Source: Simiduia sp. 21SJ11W-1
GTDB lineage: Bacteria; Pseudomonadota; Gammaproteobacteria; Pseudomonadales; Cellvibrionaceae
Direction: 5' to 3'
Length of the DNA: 64,000 bases
Assembly: GCF_024138675.1 (NCBI RefSeq)
Contig: NZ_CP090959.1
Location: forward strand, 496,001 to 560,000
Every line of letters begins with the position of its first letter. The first letter of the stretch is position 1. The translations under genes were made by a program, and so were the position numbers. The notes under the pieces were generated by a model, which was not told the origin of the DNA, ran no database searches, and was given only the letters and a program-made list of their open reading frames with translations. Below are positions 34,833 through 43,487 of the stretch, piece by piece.

Positions 34833-35924
34833 TTACTGGCGCAGCTGAATTTTAAGCGTGTCGCCGTAGAGAAATTGTTGGGTGTTGTTGCTTGTATCGC
34901 TGAGTGTAAATACCAAAGAGCCGGTGCCACCCTCGGAGCCTTGGGTTTTGCGCACCAGTTGCAAGTGCAAGCGTTGGCTGTTGGTTACAAGCTCATAATG
35001 TGCCTGGGCATTGTGGGCTGCCACGTCTTGATTGCTCATGCGCACACGGAATTCGGGCTGGCGCATGTCGTGCAAGGTGCCGAGGCGAGTGTTGGCATTG
35101 AGGTAGGCGCCGGTATTGGCACTGAGGTTGTCGGCCACAATAAATGTGCCGCTAAAGGGCGCGGTGATGGTCAGCTCTGCCACCTTGCGCTCAAGCCCCT
35201 GAATTTCCAGTTCAGCGGTTTGGATGTCGCTATCGAGTTCGGCCAAAAGGTCGCGCTTGTTGTCGGTTAAAAATGCGGCTTTCTTTTCAGCAAATGCCAC
35301 TTGCAGTTGGGCGGTTTTCTCTTCCAGTTCATAGCGGCGCATGTCGATATCTGAAATCACATTTTTGCTGTGCAAATTCTGGTTGGCGCGGGTAACTTCG
35401 CTGGCCAGTTGCCATTGCAGGCGCGACTCTTCCATGGTGGACTGGTGTTGAAGTATGTCGTAGTCGATGGTTTTTGCACGGGTAATGCGGCGCGACTTCA
35501 GTGCGGCAAGTTCTATTTGTTTAAGCTTCAGGCGCTCTACCAGTTCAGGGTTGGCAAGTGTAAAAATCGCCGCGCCTTCTGTGACCTTAAAGCTTTCACC
35601 CTCGGCGATTTTGCTCACCAATGTGCCGGCAGATTGCACCGTGATGTCTGCGCTTAAACTGCTTGTTGCTCGCCCAATCAGCGAAGGCGTAGCGCGATCA
35701 AACGCGTCAATTGTTGTGGCATTGGGGCTTGTATCAGTGGCGGTTTGCGCCAAAGGGTTGCTGGCGTGATTGCTGTTTGCAGGCGTGAAAAACCAGTAGG
35801 TGGCAAGCAGGGTGCACGCGGCGGTGGCCGCCGCCGTGGCCAGCAGGTAGCGTTTTTTAATGGGTAGGGGGGCGGATGAAGGAACCTGGTTTACCAAATC
35901 GCCAAGGGGCGTTTTTGCATTCAT
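34833..35924 (-). CDS. HlyD/MacA-type periplasmic adaptor subunit
   Basis: 363 residues. One N-terminal membrane anchor (YLLATAAATAACTLLATYWFF, about 26-46), a lipoyl-like half (ITVQSAGTLVSKIAEGESFKVTEGAAIFTLANP), a long coiled-coil hairpin (about 130-240) and the returning lipoyl/beta-barrel half (LTITAPFSGTFIVADNLSANTGAYL). GGGAG lies 5 nt before the start. Serves as the periplasmic link of the exporter encoded just downstream. The outer-membrane channel is not in the window. Confidence 0.87.
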   Translation of the reverse strand: MNAKTPLGDLVNQVPSSAPLPIKKRYLLATAAATAACTLLATYWFFTPANSNHASNPLAQTATDTSPNATTIDAFDRATPSLIGRATSSLSADITVQSAGTLVSKIAEGESFKVTEGAAIFTLANPELVERLKLKQIELAALKSRRITRAKTIDYDILQHQSTMEESRLQWQLASEVTRANQNLHSKNVISDIDMRRYELEEKTAQLQVAFAEKKAAFLTDNKRDLLAELDSDIQTAELEIQGLERKVAELTITAPFSGTFIVADNLSANTGAYLNANTRLGTLHDMRQPEFRVRMSNQDVAAHNAQAHYELVTNSQRLHLQLVRKTQGSEGGTGSLVFTLSDTSNNTQQFLYGDTLKIQLRQ

Positions 35925-35939
35925 TGTGGGCTCCCTGTT

Positions 35940-36251
35940 TCAGCTTTCCCGCTTTTCTGCAATGCATTTATTGCGCTCGCAACGCGCAATGAAGTCCGCA
36001 GGCTTTACCGCGCAGGTGGATTTTTCGATCCGGCTTGCTAGATACCACGCATCTATATCTTTGCGAATATTCTCACTGTTGTGGGTGTTAATGGCCACAA
36101 CACCGCAGTAGTAGCCGGGCACCATTGCGCATTGGTTGTGGGCTTCGCACATGGCCCATGTGGGTGGGGGTGGTGTTTGGCAGGCGCTGATAACAAAGCC
36201 GCAACCCAATAGCAGGGCAGGTTTCATCACGACATTCCAGGTCTTGTGCAT
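35940..36251 (-). CDS. Small Cys-rich lipoprotein of unknown function
   Basis: 103 residues. N-terminal MHKTWNVVMKPALLLGCGFVISAC gives a lipobox ISAC (Cys 24); a shorter start at 36227 is possible. The mature part (about 80 residues) holds six more Cys, in patterns C-x4-C, C, C and C-x4-C, suggesting disulfides. No family recognised. It is the first gene of the exporter operon, 15 bp before the HlyD gene, and a perfect GAATA-N3-TATTC palindrome lies 96 bp upstream. Could be a cargo, an accessory or an immunity-type protein; none can be shown. Confidence 0.6.
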   Translation of the reverse strand: MHKTWNVVMKPALLLGCGFVISACQTPPPPTWAMCEAHNQCAMVPGYYCGVVAINTHNSENIRKDIDAWYLASRIEKSTCAVKPADFIARCERNKCIAEKRES

Positions 36252-36346
36252 GCGGCATCTCTCTGCATGTGGCGCTCATGCGCCTGCCATTTAAATATTG
36301 GCGGCTTAACGCGAGCGCTTCACCACAGCCCGTGGTGCGAGCTTGA

Positions 36347-36359
36347 GAATACATTATTC
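36347..36359. promoter_or_regulatory. Putative operator, perfect GAATA-N3-TATTC
   Basis: GAATA-CAT-TATTC, extended by A and T to a 15-bp palindrome. 96 bp upstream of the Cys-rich lipoprotein/exporter operon (minus strand). Confidence 0.65.
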
Positions 36360-36376
36360 TTTTTTGGTATTGCAAT

Positions 36377-36388
36377 GGGAATATTCCC
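36377..36388. promoter_or_regulatory. GGGAATATTCCC palindrome beside the operator
   Basis: Perfect 12-bp palindrome with the same GAAT/ATTC half-sites but no spacer, centred about 30 bp from the preceding operator. Could be a second binding site for the same protein. Confidence 0.35.
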
Positions 36389-36461
36389 GAGAGGGATGCA
36401 AAAGCCAGGCGTTAGCCGGGCCTTTGCAGTTGGCATGCAAAACGCGGGTGTTGCGCTGAGG

Positions 36462-36995
36462 CTATTGGCACAGCTCGCTGTTTAAGCGAATGCCCGAGGC
36501 AAAATCAGCCGCGGGAATGGGCTCGGTTTTTACGATGCCCTTGTGTGAGGTCATGCGGTGAATGTAGTTGCCATCACCCAGTGCAATGCCCACATGGGTA
36601 ATGACACCCTCGGCCCAATTGCCGTAGGTGTTTTTAAAAAATACCAAGTCGCCGGCCTGCAAATCTTCAATGCGATCGATGCGGGTACCCAGTTCATCGC
36701 CCGCCAGGGAGTCTGCGTGCTCTGGCAGTAATTTATCGTCTGGCCCCAGCAGGTGGGCATCCCAGGGTTTTTGGGTTTCGAGTGTGTGAAATTTTTCTCC
36801 GCAGGCTGCCACCAGCACTTCGCGCGTCCAGTTCATGCATTGCTCGGCTGCGCCCACGCGAAAGGGTTGCTCGTTCCAGGGCTTGGCCGCCGCAACCAGC
36901 TTGTCGCCCATTGTGGGCTTGCTAGTGGTTGCGCAGGCAAGCAATGTGCACAGCAGGGGTAGCAGTAACAGGCGGGTAAGTGTTGTTCGCATCAT
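36462..36995 (-). CDS. NlpC/P60 family lipoprotein
   Basis: 177 residues. Lipobox LLAC (Cys 21). Catalytic pattern of NlpC/P60 cysteine peptidases: C53 in AAEQCMNWTRE, the LQAGDLVFFKN strand, H134 in VITHVGIALG and a likely third polar residue H146. The family usually cleaves D-Glu-diamino acid bonds in peptidoglycan stems. GGAGG is 10 nt upstream, and the start overlaps the stop of the M1 peptidase gene. Last gene of the MFS-M1-NlpC operon. Confidence 0.85.
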   Translation of the reverse strand: MMRTTLTRLLLLPLLCTLLACATTSKPTMGDKLVAAAKPWNEQPFRVGAAEQCMNWTREVLVAACGEKFHTLETQKPWDAHLLGPDDKLLPEHADSLAGDELGTRIDRIEDLQAGDLVFFKNTYGNWAEGVITHVGIALGDGNYIHRMTSHKGIVKTEPIPAADFASGIRLNSELCQ

Positions 36996-39319
36996 GGGTG
37001 TGATACCTCCACGGAATTATTTGAGCGCTGAATGTCGGGTGTCAGGTAGTCTGGGTCTAGGATAATGGTGTGTACGCGTTGCCCAGCAGCTACCGTTAGC
37101 TGCCATTCGATGTAGGCATGGCCCTCGGTATTCGCCCGGGCATTGGCCCAGGCGTTTACGGGAATGACTGCGTCTAATGATTCGCCATTGGTGAAGCTTA
37201 CCCGCAGCGGCACAGGCAACAGGGCGGTGCCTGCGTTGCTGATGCCGATGCTGTAAGTGTGGGCTGCGGCATTGGCTGTGGTATTTTTTTCCGGCCTATT
37301 AACCGGTGCCGATTTATAGGTAGCCGACGGGTGTGTGGCCACAGGCCCCAGGTATTGGGCGCGGCTTTGGGTGTAGGCATCGGCCAGTGCCGGTGCATCG
37401 TCTACCACGAAACGGTGTTCATTGCCGTTTGTTAAGGCGCGTGCTTGTAGCGCAATTGCCGGAGGCTCTGGCGGGTTTTTATGGCGCAAAGGCAGTGGAG
37501 TTTGGTTGAGTTGTGCGTGGGTAATTTGCCAGTCGAGTGAGCGTGCTTCAAGAAACCAGCTGCGCCAAAACCAACCCAGGTTTTGGCCTGTGTGCTGTTC
37601 TATGGCCATCATCAAATCGCCGGGCGTGGGCCGTTTGCCTTGCCAGTGGGTAAAGAATTTTGCCAATGCGGCATCAAACTCGGCGGGGCCCAGCACCAAA
37701 TAGCGCAGCATGTTTAACAGGCTTGCGGGTTTGTTATAGGCGTTGGCAATTTTTTGCTGCAGGTCGTCGGCCGGTGTCATTACCGGTTGGTGCCCGGGGC
37801 TTGCCGTGTAGCTTGCGATGCTGCGTGGCTCACCGTAAATCACATCGAAGTTGGCCTCCCACTGATGCTCTGCACGGTACTCCAAAAAGCTGGTTAGCCC
37901 TTCATCAAGCCAGGCCCACTCGCGCTCATCGGTGTTAACAGTCATGGGTATGTAGTTGTGCCCCACCTCGTGAATGACAGTGCCAATAAAATCGTATTTG
38001 GTGAGCGGGTTGTAGGCGGGCGTGTTGCCTGTTGCGTGAGTGCGCTCGGGGCGGGTGGCGATGGTTGCCAGGCCCGGGTATTCCATCCCAATGCCTGCGG
38101 CATTGGCAATGCTTACGGTTTGCATTGGCAGGTTTACCGCGGCGCTATCAAAGGTTGTGAGTGTGTGGCGCATTGCCGCCAGCCCAAAGGGCTGCCACAG
38201 GGGGGCGGCCTCGTTGGGGAACAGGCTGTTCAGGCGCCGGCCTTTTGCATCTACGCCCGTTTGCCACATAAACGCAGGCGAGGCCACAAAGGCAAAGTCG
38301 CGCAGTTGCTCGCCGGCAAATTGCCATTGTTGGCCTGCGGCAGCCGGCGGTTTTAATTGCCGGTTTTGCCGGGCAGTGTCTGCGTTAATCAGCAGGCAGT
38401 CTGTTTGGCTGGCCCAACATTTTTGCTGGGTTTTATCTAAAACTTCATGGGCGTTTTGCCAATTGCCGCTGGCGGCCAGCGCAAAGTGTGCCGGTGCAGT
38501 GACGGTGACCTGGTAGCGGCCAAATTCAGTTGAAAACTCCCCCTGGTGTAAAAACGGGCGCGTTTGCCAACCGCTGTAGTCGGTAAAGGCCGCCGCCCGC
38601 GGGAACCACTGGGCCGCCACAATAATGGGTGAACCATCGGCCAGCCATTCCACACCGCTGCGCGCATTGGTGGCCACTTTATCTGTGAGTGCAAGTTCCC
38701 AGGCCAGGTTCAGCTTAACCTCATCGCCACTTGCAATAGGCGTTGGCAGGCTAACGGTGAGCAGTGTGTCCTCTACTTGCCAGTGCAGGTTTTGCCCCTG
38801 CTGGCGGGCGTGGTGAATAATAAAGCCCTGAGCCTGGGCACGCCGGGCGGCCAACACTTCAGGTTTGCTGATGCGCGTTTGGGTGGCTAAAGATTCTGGC
38901 TTGAGTGCATTGTGATCCAGCAAAAATACCAGCTCACTAAGCGGCTTTGGGCTGTTGTTGTGATACACAATTTCGGCAGAGCCTTGCAGTTGCCATTGCT
39001 TGCCGTTGAATTCAAGCCGGGCGTTTAAGGTGTAATCCACCTGCTGTTGCCAGTAATTTTTTGCGGGCTGGCCGGTGCGGGTGCGCGCAGGGCTATCCAG
39101 TTGCAGACGTGCAAGTTCTACGTGGGTAAGCTGTGCGAAATCGTTTGCCGGCAGTTGTGGCGCCGGTGTGGGTTCTGCGCCATTGCAGCCGCCAAGCGCT
39201 ACCACAACGAGCGCAGGCAGCAGCCGTTGGCAAGCGGCTGTGCGGCAAAAGTGCCGCGTATTTTTTTTGGGGCCTTGTTGCGTGTTATTTTTTTCCACGG
39301 TGCGCCATTTTTTGTGCAT
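36992..39319 (-). CDS. M1-family metallopeptidase, lipoprotein
   Basis: 775 residues. A lipobox LGGC (Cys 45) after an unusually long N-terminal stretch; translation begins by coupling to the MFS gene (TGATG), though a later start is possible. Zinc site H450-E-V-G-H454 with the third ligand E473 in WLDEGLTSFLEY. The exopeptidase loop reads GMEYPGL (411-417) instead of GAMEN, as in several bacterial M1 subfamilies. N-terminal beta domain about 85-290. Expected to trim peptides outside the cytoplasm, supplying amino acids or di/tripeptides to the transporter encoded upstream. Confidence 0.88.
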   Translation of the reverse strand: MHKKWRTVEKNNTQQGPKKNTRHFCRTAACQRLLPALVVVALGGCNGAEPTPAPQLPANDFAQLTHVELARLQLDSPARTRTGQPAKNYWQQQVDYTLNARLEFNGKQWQLQGSAEIVYHNNSPKPLSELVFLLDHNALKPESLATQTRISKPEVLAARRAQAQGFIIHHARQQGQNLHWQVEDTLLTVSLPTPIASGDEVKLNLAWELALTDKVATNARSGVEWLADGSPIIVAAQWFPRAAAFTDYSGWQTRPFLHQGEFSTEFGRYQVTVTAPAHFALAASGNWQNAHEVLDKTQQKCWASQTDCLLINADTARQNRQLKPPAAAGQQWQFAGEQLRDFAFVASPAFMWQTGVDAKGRRLNSLFPNEAAPLWQPFGLAAMRHTLTTFDSAAVNLPMQTVSIANAAGIGMEYPGLATIATRPERTHATGNTPAYNPLTKYDFIGTVIHEVGHNYIPMTVNTDEREWAWLDEGLTSFLEYRAEHQWEANFDVIYGEPRSIASYTASPGHQPVMTPADDLQQKIANAYNKPASLLNMLRYLVLGPAEFDAALAKFFTHWQGKRPTPGDLMMAIEQHTGQNLGWFWRSWFLEARSLDWQITHAQLNQTPLPLRHKNPPEPPAIALQARALTNGNEHRFVVDDAPALADAYTQSRAQYLGPVATHPSATYKSAPVNRPEKNTTANAAAHTYSIGISNAGTALLPVPLRVSFTNGESLDAVIPVNAWANARANTEGHAYIEWQLTVAAGQRVHTIILDPDYLTPDIQRSNNSVEVSHP

Positions 39320-40500
39320 CAGGAGTGGCGGGCGCTAGGTGCCAGGGCTACCTTGGTTGTGCGCGCTTCAACCAGCAGCACCAAGGCGATAGAGGCCAAC
39401 ATGCAGCCGGCGCCCAGGCCAATTACGCCGCTGTAATCGTTGCCGTTAATCAGTGCCGCCGCCATTGGGGGGCCGGCCACTTCGCCCACTTTAAAGGCGC
39501 TGGCGCACAACACAATCAAGCGGCCTGTGGCATCGACTTTGTTGAATTGATCCATCAGCAAGGGTACGGCAAAACTCCAGAAAAACTGGAACACGATGGT
39601 GCTGCCGGCATAAAGGCCATACACAGAAAGCGGCATGTCGTCGCCCAGTAGCAACAGCATGGCGGCAATTTGAACCAGCGTGGCGCCGGCATAGGCCAGC
39701 GATTTACCCAGCCGTTGTGCAACCCAAGGCGCGGCCAGTGAGCCCAACCCGCTAATGGCAAAGCCCGTGCCCAACAAACTGCCCACGGCCTGGCCATCTA
39801 GCCCGAGTGCCACGCCCATGCGCTCTAGGTAGGCCCACACAGCGGAAACGCCACAGTAGTAAATTACCACCGCACTGAATACCAGCACGGCATTGAGGTT
39901 GAACAGGCCCAGCAAACTTTTTACATCGCTTGTACTGGTAGGCTTTTGCGATACCGGCATGCACACTGCACAGGCAACGAGCGCCAAAATGAGCCAGCCG
40001 TTTAAGTAGTGGAAAAACCCGGCCACACCCAGTGAATCAATTATGCCGGGCACGACGAAAAACCCCAGGGTGCCAAAGGCCACTTGTGCGGTAACCATCA
40101 AGCCAAAGGCAAAATCCGGGCGCCGGTGATCGCCAAGGCTTGCCAGCGCAATGGCGTAGGCGGTGCCGCAGCCTAAGCCCGCCAGCACGCGGGTGATCAT
40201 CAGCAGGGCGAAATTTTCCTGGCCCAGGCTCAGCAGGTTGGCGATAAAAAACACGCCCAGGCCCGCAAGCGTTGGCAGCCGCCAGCCAATGCGGCGCACC
40301 CAAAACAGGCCGGAAACGGTGGCCGCAAAAATGCCCATCACGTCGGCTGCGGCCAGCCAGCCGATTTGTTGCTGGTTAAATACCGCTGCATCGGAAAGCG
40401 CGCCCACCCACAAGGGCAGCAGCGTCAAGATGGAGGCACCCATCACCGCAATGAATAAAAGGCTGGTTAGGCTTTGCCAATGGTTGGGAGTGGTGCGCAT
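39319..40500 (-). CDS. MFS transporter, 12 transmembrane segments
   Basis: 393 residues, hydrophobic throughout with about 12 segments and a central cytoplasmic loop (MPVSQKPTSTSDVK). General MFS_1 type. It is clearly shorter than the 14-segment AmpG muropeptide permease and does not share its sequence. Coupled by a one-base overlap with the M1 peptidase gene, so the cargo may be a peptide or amino-acid product. The LysR gene lies upstream on the same strand with 119 bp between. Confidence 0.85.
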   Translation of the reverse strand: MRTTPNHWQSLTSLLFIAVMGASILTLLPLWVGALSDAAVFNQQQIGWLAAADVMGIFAATVSGLFWVRRIGWRLPTLAGLGVFFIANLLSLGQENFALLMITRVLAGLGCGTAYAIALASLGDHRRPDFAFGLMVTAQVAFGTLGFFVVPGIIDSLGVAGFFHYLNGWLILALVACAVCMPVSQKPTSTSDVKSLLGLFNLNAVLVFSAVVIYYCGVSAVWAYLERMGVALGLDGQAVGSLLGTGFAISGLGSLAAPWVAQRLGKSLAYAGATLVQIAAMLLLLGDDMPLSVYGLYAGSTIVFQFFWSFAVPLLMDQFNKVDATGRLIVLCASAFKVGEVAGPPMAAALINGNDYSGVIGLGAGCMLASIALVLLVEARTTKVALAPSARHS

Positions 40501-40619
40501 AGTTGTGTGCCGTATTTTATTGTATGAATGAGCGGGTAATTTCCGAGTATCTAATGCGCCTGAACGGGCTGCGAGTGAACAGCTATCGGCAGGCCCGATA
40601 GCTGTAAACGGGCGCGCAT

Positions 40620-41540
40620 TTAGCTGCTCACCTGTTTGGCCAGGGCATCAATGAGCCAGCGTGTGGCGTGGCCTAATGTGCGACTTTGTGGCCAGATTAA
40701 ATCCACCCCGTGAGGAAAGGGCGTGAGTTGGTAGCTGGTGGGCAGTTTTACCAGGCTGCCGTTGGCCAAATAGCGCTGCACCAGGTGCGAAGGAGCCGAT
40801 GCCCAGCCCAAGCCCTGACGCACGAGTTCAATTAATTGGTGGTGGTTATCTACCTGCCACACCCGGTGGCTGAAATCGCTGGCGGCCTTGGCCGTTGAAT
40901 TGCGCGCGCCAATGCGCAGGTGCAGGTGATCCCGAAGGCTTGCCGCCGAGACTTCACTCAATTGTGCAAGCGGGTGCGCGGCGCCCACTACGGCTTCAAA
41001 ATAGGTGGTGCCTATGCCTTTGAATTCAAACTCTTCCGGGTAGTCGTCTGAGGCGAGCATCAAGCCAAGGTCTGCCTGGCCACTTTTAATCAGCGCCGCA
41101 GGCTCGGATTCCGGTGCCAGAATAATTTGCAGCTTAACGGTTTGAAAGCTTTCACTGAATGCCGCAAGGGTGGCGCTTAGCTGGCCCTGGCTAATGGCCG
41201 CCTCATCGATGGCCAGCGTCAGGCTGTCTTCCACGCCGGCGGTAAGGCTGCGGGTTTTGGCGTCGAGCCGGTTAAAGGCATTCATCACCGCGCGCACGTC
41301 ATTTAACAGCGACTGGCCGTGCTCGGTGAGCATGGGCTCGCGGCGGGAGCGGTCAAACAGCTCAAGGCCCGTGTCTATCTCTAGATTGTTAATCAGCCCC
41401 GAAATGGTGGATTGCGCTTTGCCCAGCTGGCGGGCGGCCGCTGAAAAAGAGCCCACCCGCGCGGTTACCTCAAAGGCTTCCAGCTGCTCGGGTGCCAGGT
41501 AACTGAATTGTTTGGCTGTCATATTGGCTAATGTCCGCAT
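40620..41540 (-). CDS. LysR-family transcriptional regulator
   Basis: 306 residues. N-terminal winged HTH (LEAFEVTARVGSFSAAARQLGKAQSTISGLINNLEIDTGLELFDRSRREPMLTEHG), then a LysR substrate-binding domain. Start ATG 41540; ATG 41522 is an in-frame alternative. It is divergent from the amidase-signature gene with 145 bp between, the classical layout for LysR control of the neighbour; it could also control the MFS operon downstream. Effector unknown. Confidence 0.92.
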   Translation of the reverse strand: MRTLANMTAKQFSYLAPEQLEAFEVTARVGSFSAAARQLGKAQSTISGLINNLEIDTGLELFDRSRREPMLTEHGQSLLNDVRAVMNAFNRLDAKTRSLTAGVEDSLTLAIDEAAISQGQLSATLAAFSESFQTVKLQIILAPESEPAALIKSGQADLGLMLASDDYPEEFEFKGIGTTYFEAVVGAAHPLAQLSEVSAASLRDHLHLRIGARNSTAKAASDFSHRVWQVDNHHQLIELVRQGLGWASAPSHLVQRYLANGSLVKLPTSYQLTPFPHGVDLIWPQSRTLGHATRWLIDALAKQVSS

Positions 41541-41685
41541 AGTGTCTGGATTTTATATCTTTTAAACCGGTGAGCTTAGCGAGCATCTATCGGTTTTGGC
41601 GATGGGTCTTAACTTACTACTGAAACCTATATCTCTACAATGCACGAAAAGGACAGATTTTTTCACCTAGAGGTCCCGTTCGGTC

Positions 41686-43131
41686 ATGTCTGATGCATTG
41701 TGTTATCTCTCTGCCACAGAGGCGCTTACGCTGTTTGCTGCCAAACAGTTGTCGCCCGTGGAGCTTATGCAAGCATTGATCGACCGGGCCGATGCCACAG
41801 AGCCCGCCATTAACGCGGCCTCATTTCGCTTTAACGAACGCGCACTCGAACAAGCCCGCGCCGCGGAAACCCGCTGGCTGCGCGGCGAAGCCCGTGGCCT
41901 GGAAGGCCTGGCCACGGCCATCAAAGATGAAACCTACATCGAGGGCCAGGTGACCACCAACGGCTCGAAACTGATGGTGGATAATCTGGCCGATGTGACA
42001 GACCCGGTGCCCGAGCGGTTACTCGCCGCCGGCGCCATTGTGCATGCGCGCACCACCACGCCGGAGTTTTCCTGCGCGGGGTTTACCTGGTCTGATTTGT
42101 GGGGCGTAACCCGTAACCCCTGGAATGAGGCAGTGACCGTGGGCGGCTCCTCTGGCGGCTCGGCGGCCATGTTGGCAGCGGGTTCTACCACGCTTGCCAA
42201 CGCCACCGATTGCGGCGGCTCCATTCGCATTCCGGCGGCTATGTGTGGCGTTGTGGGCTTGAAGGCATCTTACGGGCGCATTCCGGAAATGCCGCCCTAC
42301 AATGCAGACCCTTACGTGCACCACGGTGTTATGGGGCGCTCGGTAGCTGACGTGATTCTCATGTACAACCAGGTGGCCGGCCCGCACCCGGTAGACATCA
42401 CCTCCCAGTTACCCGATACCCGCCTGTTGCCCAATGACTACCCGGCACTCGCCGGCAAGCGCGTGGCGCTCTCGCTGGACCTCGGGTTTTTCCGCCTGGA
42501 GCCCGATGTGCGCCGCAACACCCTGGCGCTGGCAGAAAAGCTGCGCGAGCTGGGCGCGGTGGTTGAGTTGGTGGAAATGGATTGGACAAGCGAATGCATT
42601 CGCACGGCCCAAGTGCATCAGGGCAGCCTGCTAGGCACCATGGTGCGCGAAAAATACGGCGCTGCCGACCAGCGCGCACAAATGACAAGCTACGCGCGCC
42701 GCTACCTGGAGCTTGCCGACGCCGTAACCCTTGAAGATGTGTTGCAAGCTGATCGCTACGCGCAAAAAATGTGGGATTCCCTAAGCACTATTTTTGAGCG
42801 CTACGACCTACTGGTTTGCCCCACCACTGCCACCACCCAGGTACCCGCCGATTACGATTACAGCAAAGATCAAATGCGGGTAGACGGCGAACTGGTAGAG
42901 CCTGTTAAAGGCTGGTTCATGACCTACCCCTTCAATACCCTAAGCCGTTGCCCGGTGCTTTCTGTGCCCTCAGGCGTGGCCGATAACGGTGTGCCTACCG
43001 GTGTGCAATTAGTGGGCAAACCCTACCGCGAAGCCGACGTAGTGGCCGTAGGCTGGCACCTTGAGCGCGCCTTTGGCAACAGCTTTGCGCAGGGTGTAAG
43101 GCCGAGTATTTCCACGCACGCCACGGTTTAA
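41686..43131 (+). CDS. Amidase signature (AS) family hydrolase
   Basis: 481 residues, no signal peptide. The Ser-cisSer-Lys triad is complete: K80 (ATAIKDE), S155 (GGSSGGSAA) and S179 (DCGGSIRIPA). Family members hydrolyse C-N bonds in amides; closeness to GatA is low and no gatB/gatC are present, so this is a catabolic amidase of unknown substrate. GAGG sits 12 nt before the start. Likely regulated by the divergent LysR protein. Confidence 0.88.
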   Translation: MSDALCYLSATEALTLFAAKQLSPVELMQALIDRADATEPAINAASFRFNERALEQARAAETRWLRGEARGLEGLATAIKDETYIEGQVTTNGSKLMVDNLADVTDPVPERLLAAGAIVHARTTTPEFSCAGFTWSDLWGVTRNPWNEAVTVGGSSGGSAAMLAAGSTTLANATDCGGSIRIPAAMCGVVGLKASYGRIPEMPPYNADPYVHHGVMGRSVADVILMYNQVAGPHPVDITSQLPDTRLLPNDYPALAGKRVALSLDLGFFRLEPDVRRNTLALAEKLRELGAVVELVEMDWTSECIRTAQVHQGSLLGTMVREKYGAADQRAQMTSYARRYLELADAVTLEDVLQADRYAQKMWDSLSTIFERYDLLVCPTTATTQVPADYDYSKDQMRVDGELVEPVKGWFMTYPFNTLSRCPVLSVPSGVADNGVPTGVQLVGKPYREADVVAVGWHLERAFGNSFAQGVRPSISTHATV

Positions 43132-43487
43132 TGTCACCTAAATAAGCGCTAGAGGATTCGCTGTTTTATAGTAGCTTGGATGCACCTATAAATGTACTGC
43201 GTCTTTGTTGCTGACACGCTTTACCGCGCTTACTGACAATATTTTTCTCTTAAGCAACAATTTCAAATCTCATATTCAAACTTCATACTCAAATTTCATG
43301 CCGCCAGATTTGTGCGGCAGGTCTGAACGCAGAAAGTTATAAAAAACAGGGAAGGATGGGGCAGACAGTGGCGCAAAGGGTGTTGCATGCGAGTGCAAAA
43401 GTGTTTGGAATCACACTCAATGTGGCTATGGCTCCGGCCGCTGATAAATCTCGCTGGCAGATGCAGCCCACTTTTTTTGAGTCGGCA
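43132..43487 (+). other. 356-bp intergenic region upstream of the S41 protease
   Basis: AT-rich DNA holding three tandem 13-bp repeats (43263-43301) and a hairpin GCCGC/GCGGC (43300-43318). An in-frame extension of the S41 frame reaches 43356, but its residues do not look like a leader and the signal peptide begins at 43488. Confidence 0.5.
43263..43301. repeat. Three tandem 13-bp imperfect direct repeats
   Basis: TCAAATCTCATAT, TCAAACTTCATAC and TCAAATTTCATGC stand head to tail, sharing TCAAAyyTCAT. They lie about 190 bp upstream of the S41 protease start, between it and the amidase gene, and could be regulator-binding iterons. Confidence 0.5.

Noticed and set aside
39319-40500. MFS carrier considered as AmpG muropeptide permease
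   Set aside because: About 390 residues and 12 segments, against about 490 residues and 14 segments for AmpG, with no shared signature.
43356-43487. Longer N-terminus for the S41 protease from ATG 43356
   Set aside because: The extra 44 residues precede a complete signal peptide at 43488 and would block normal export.
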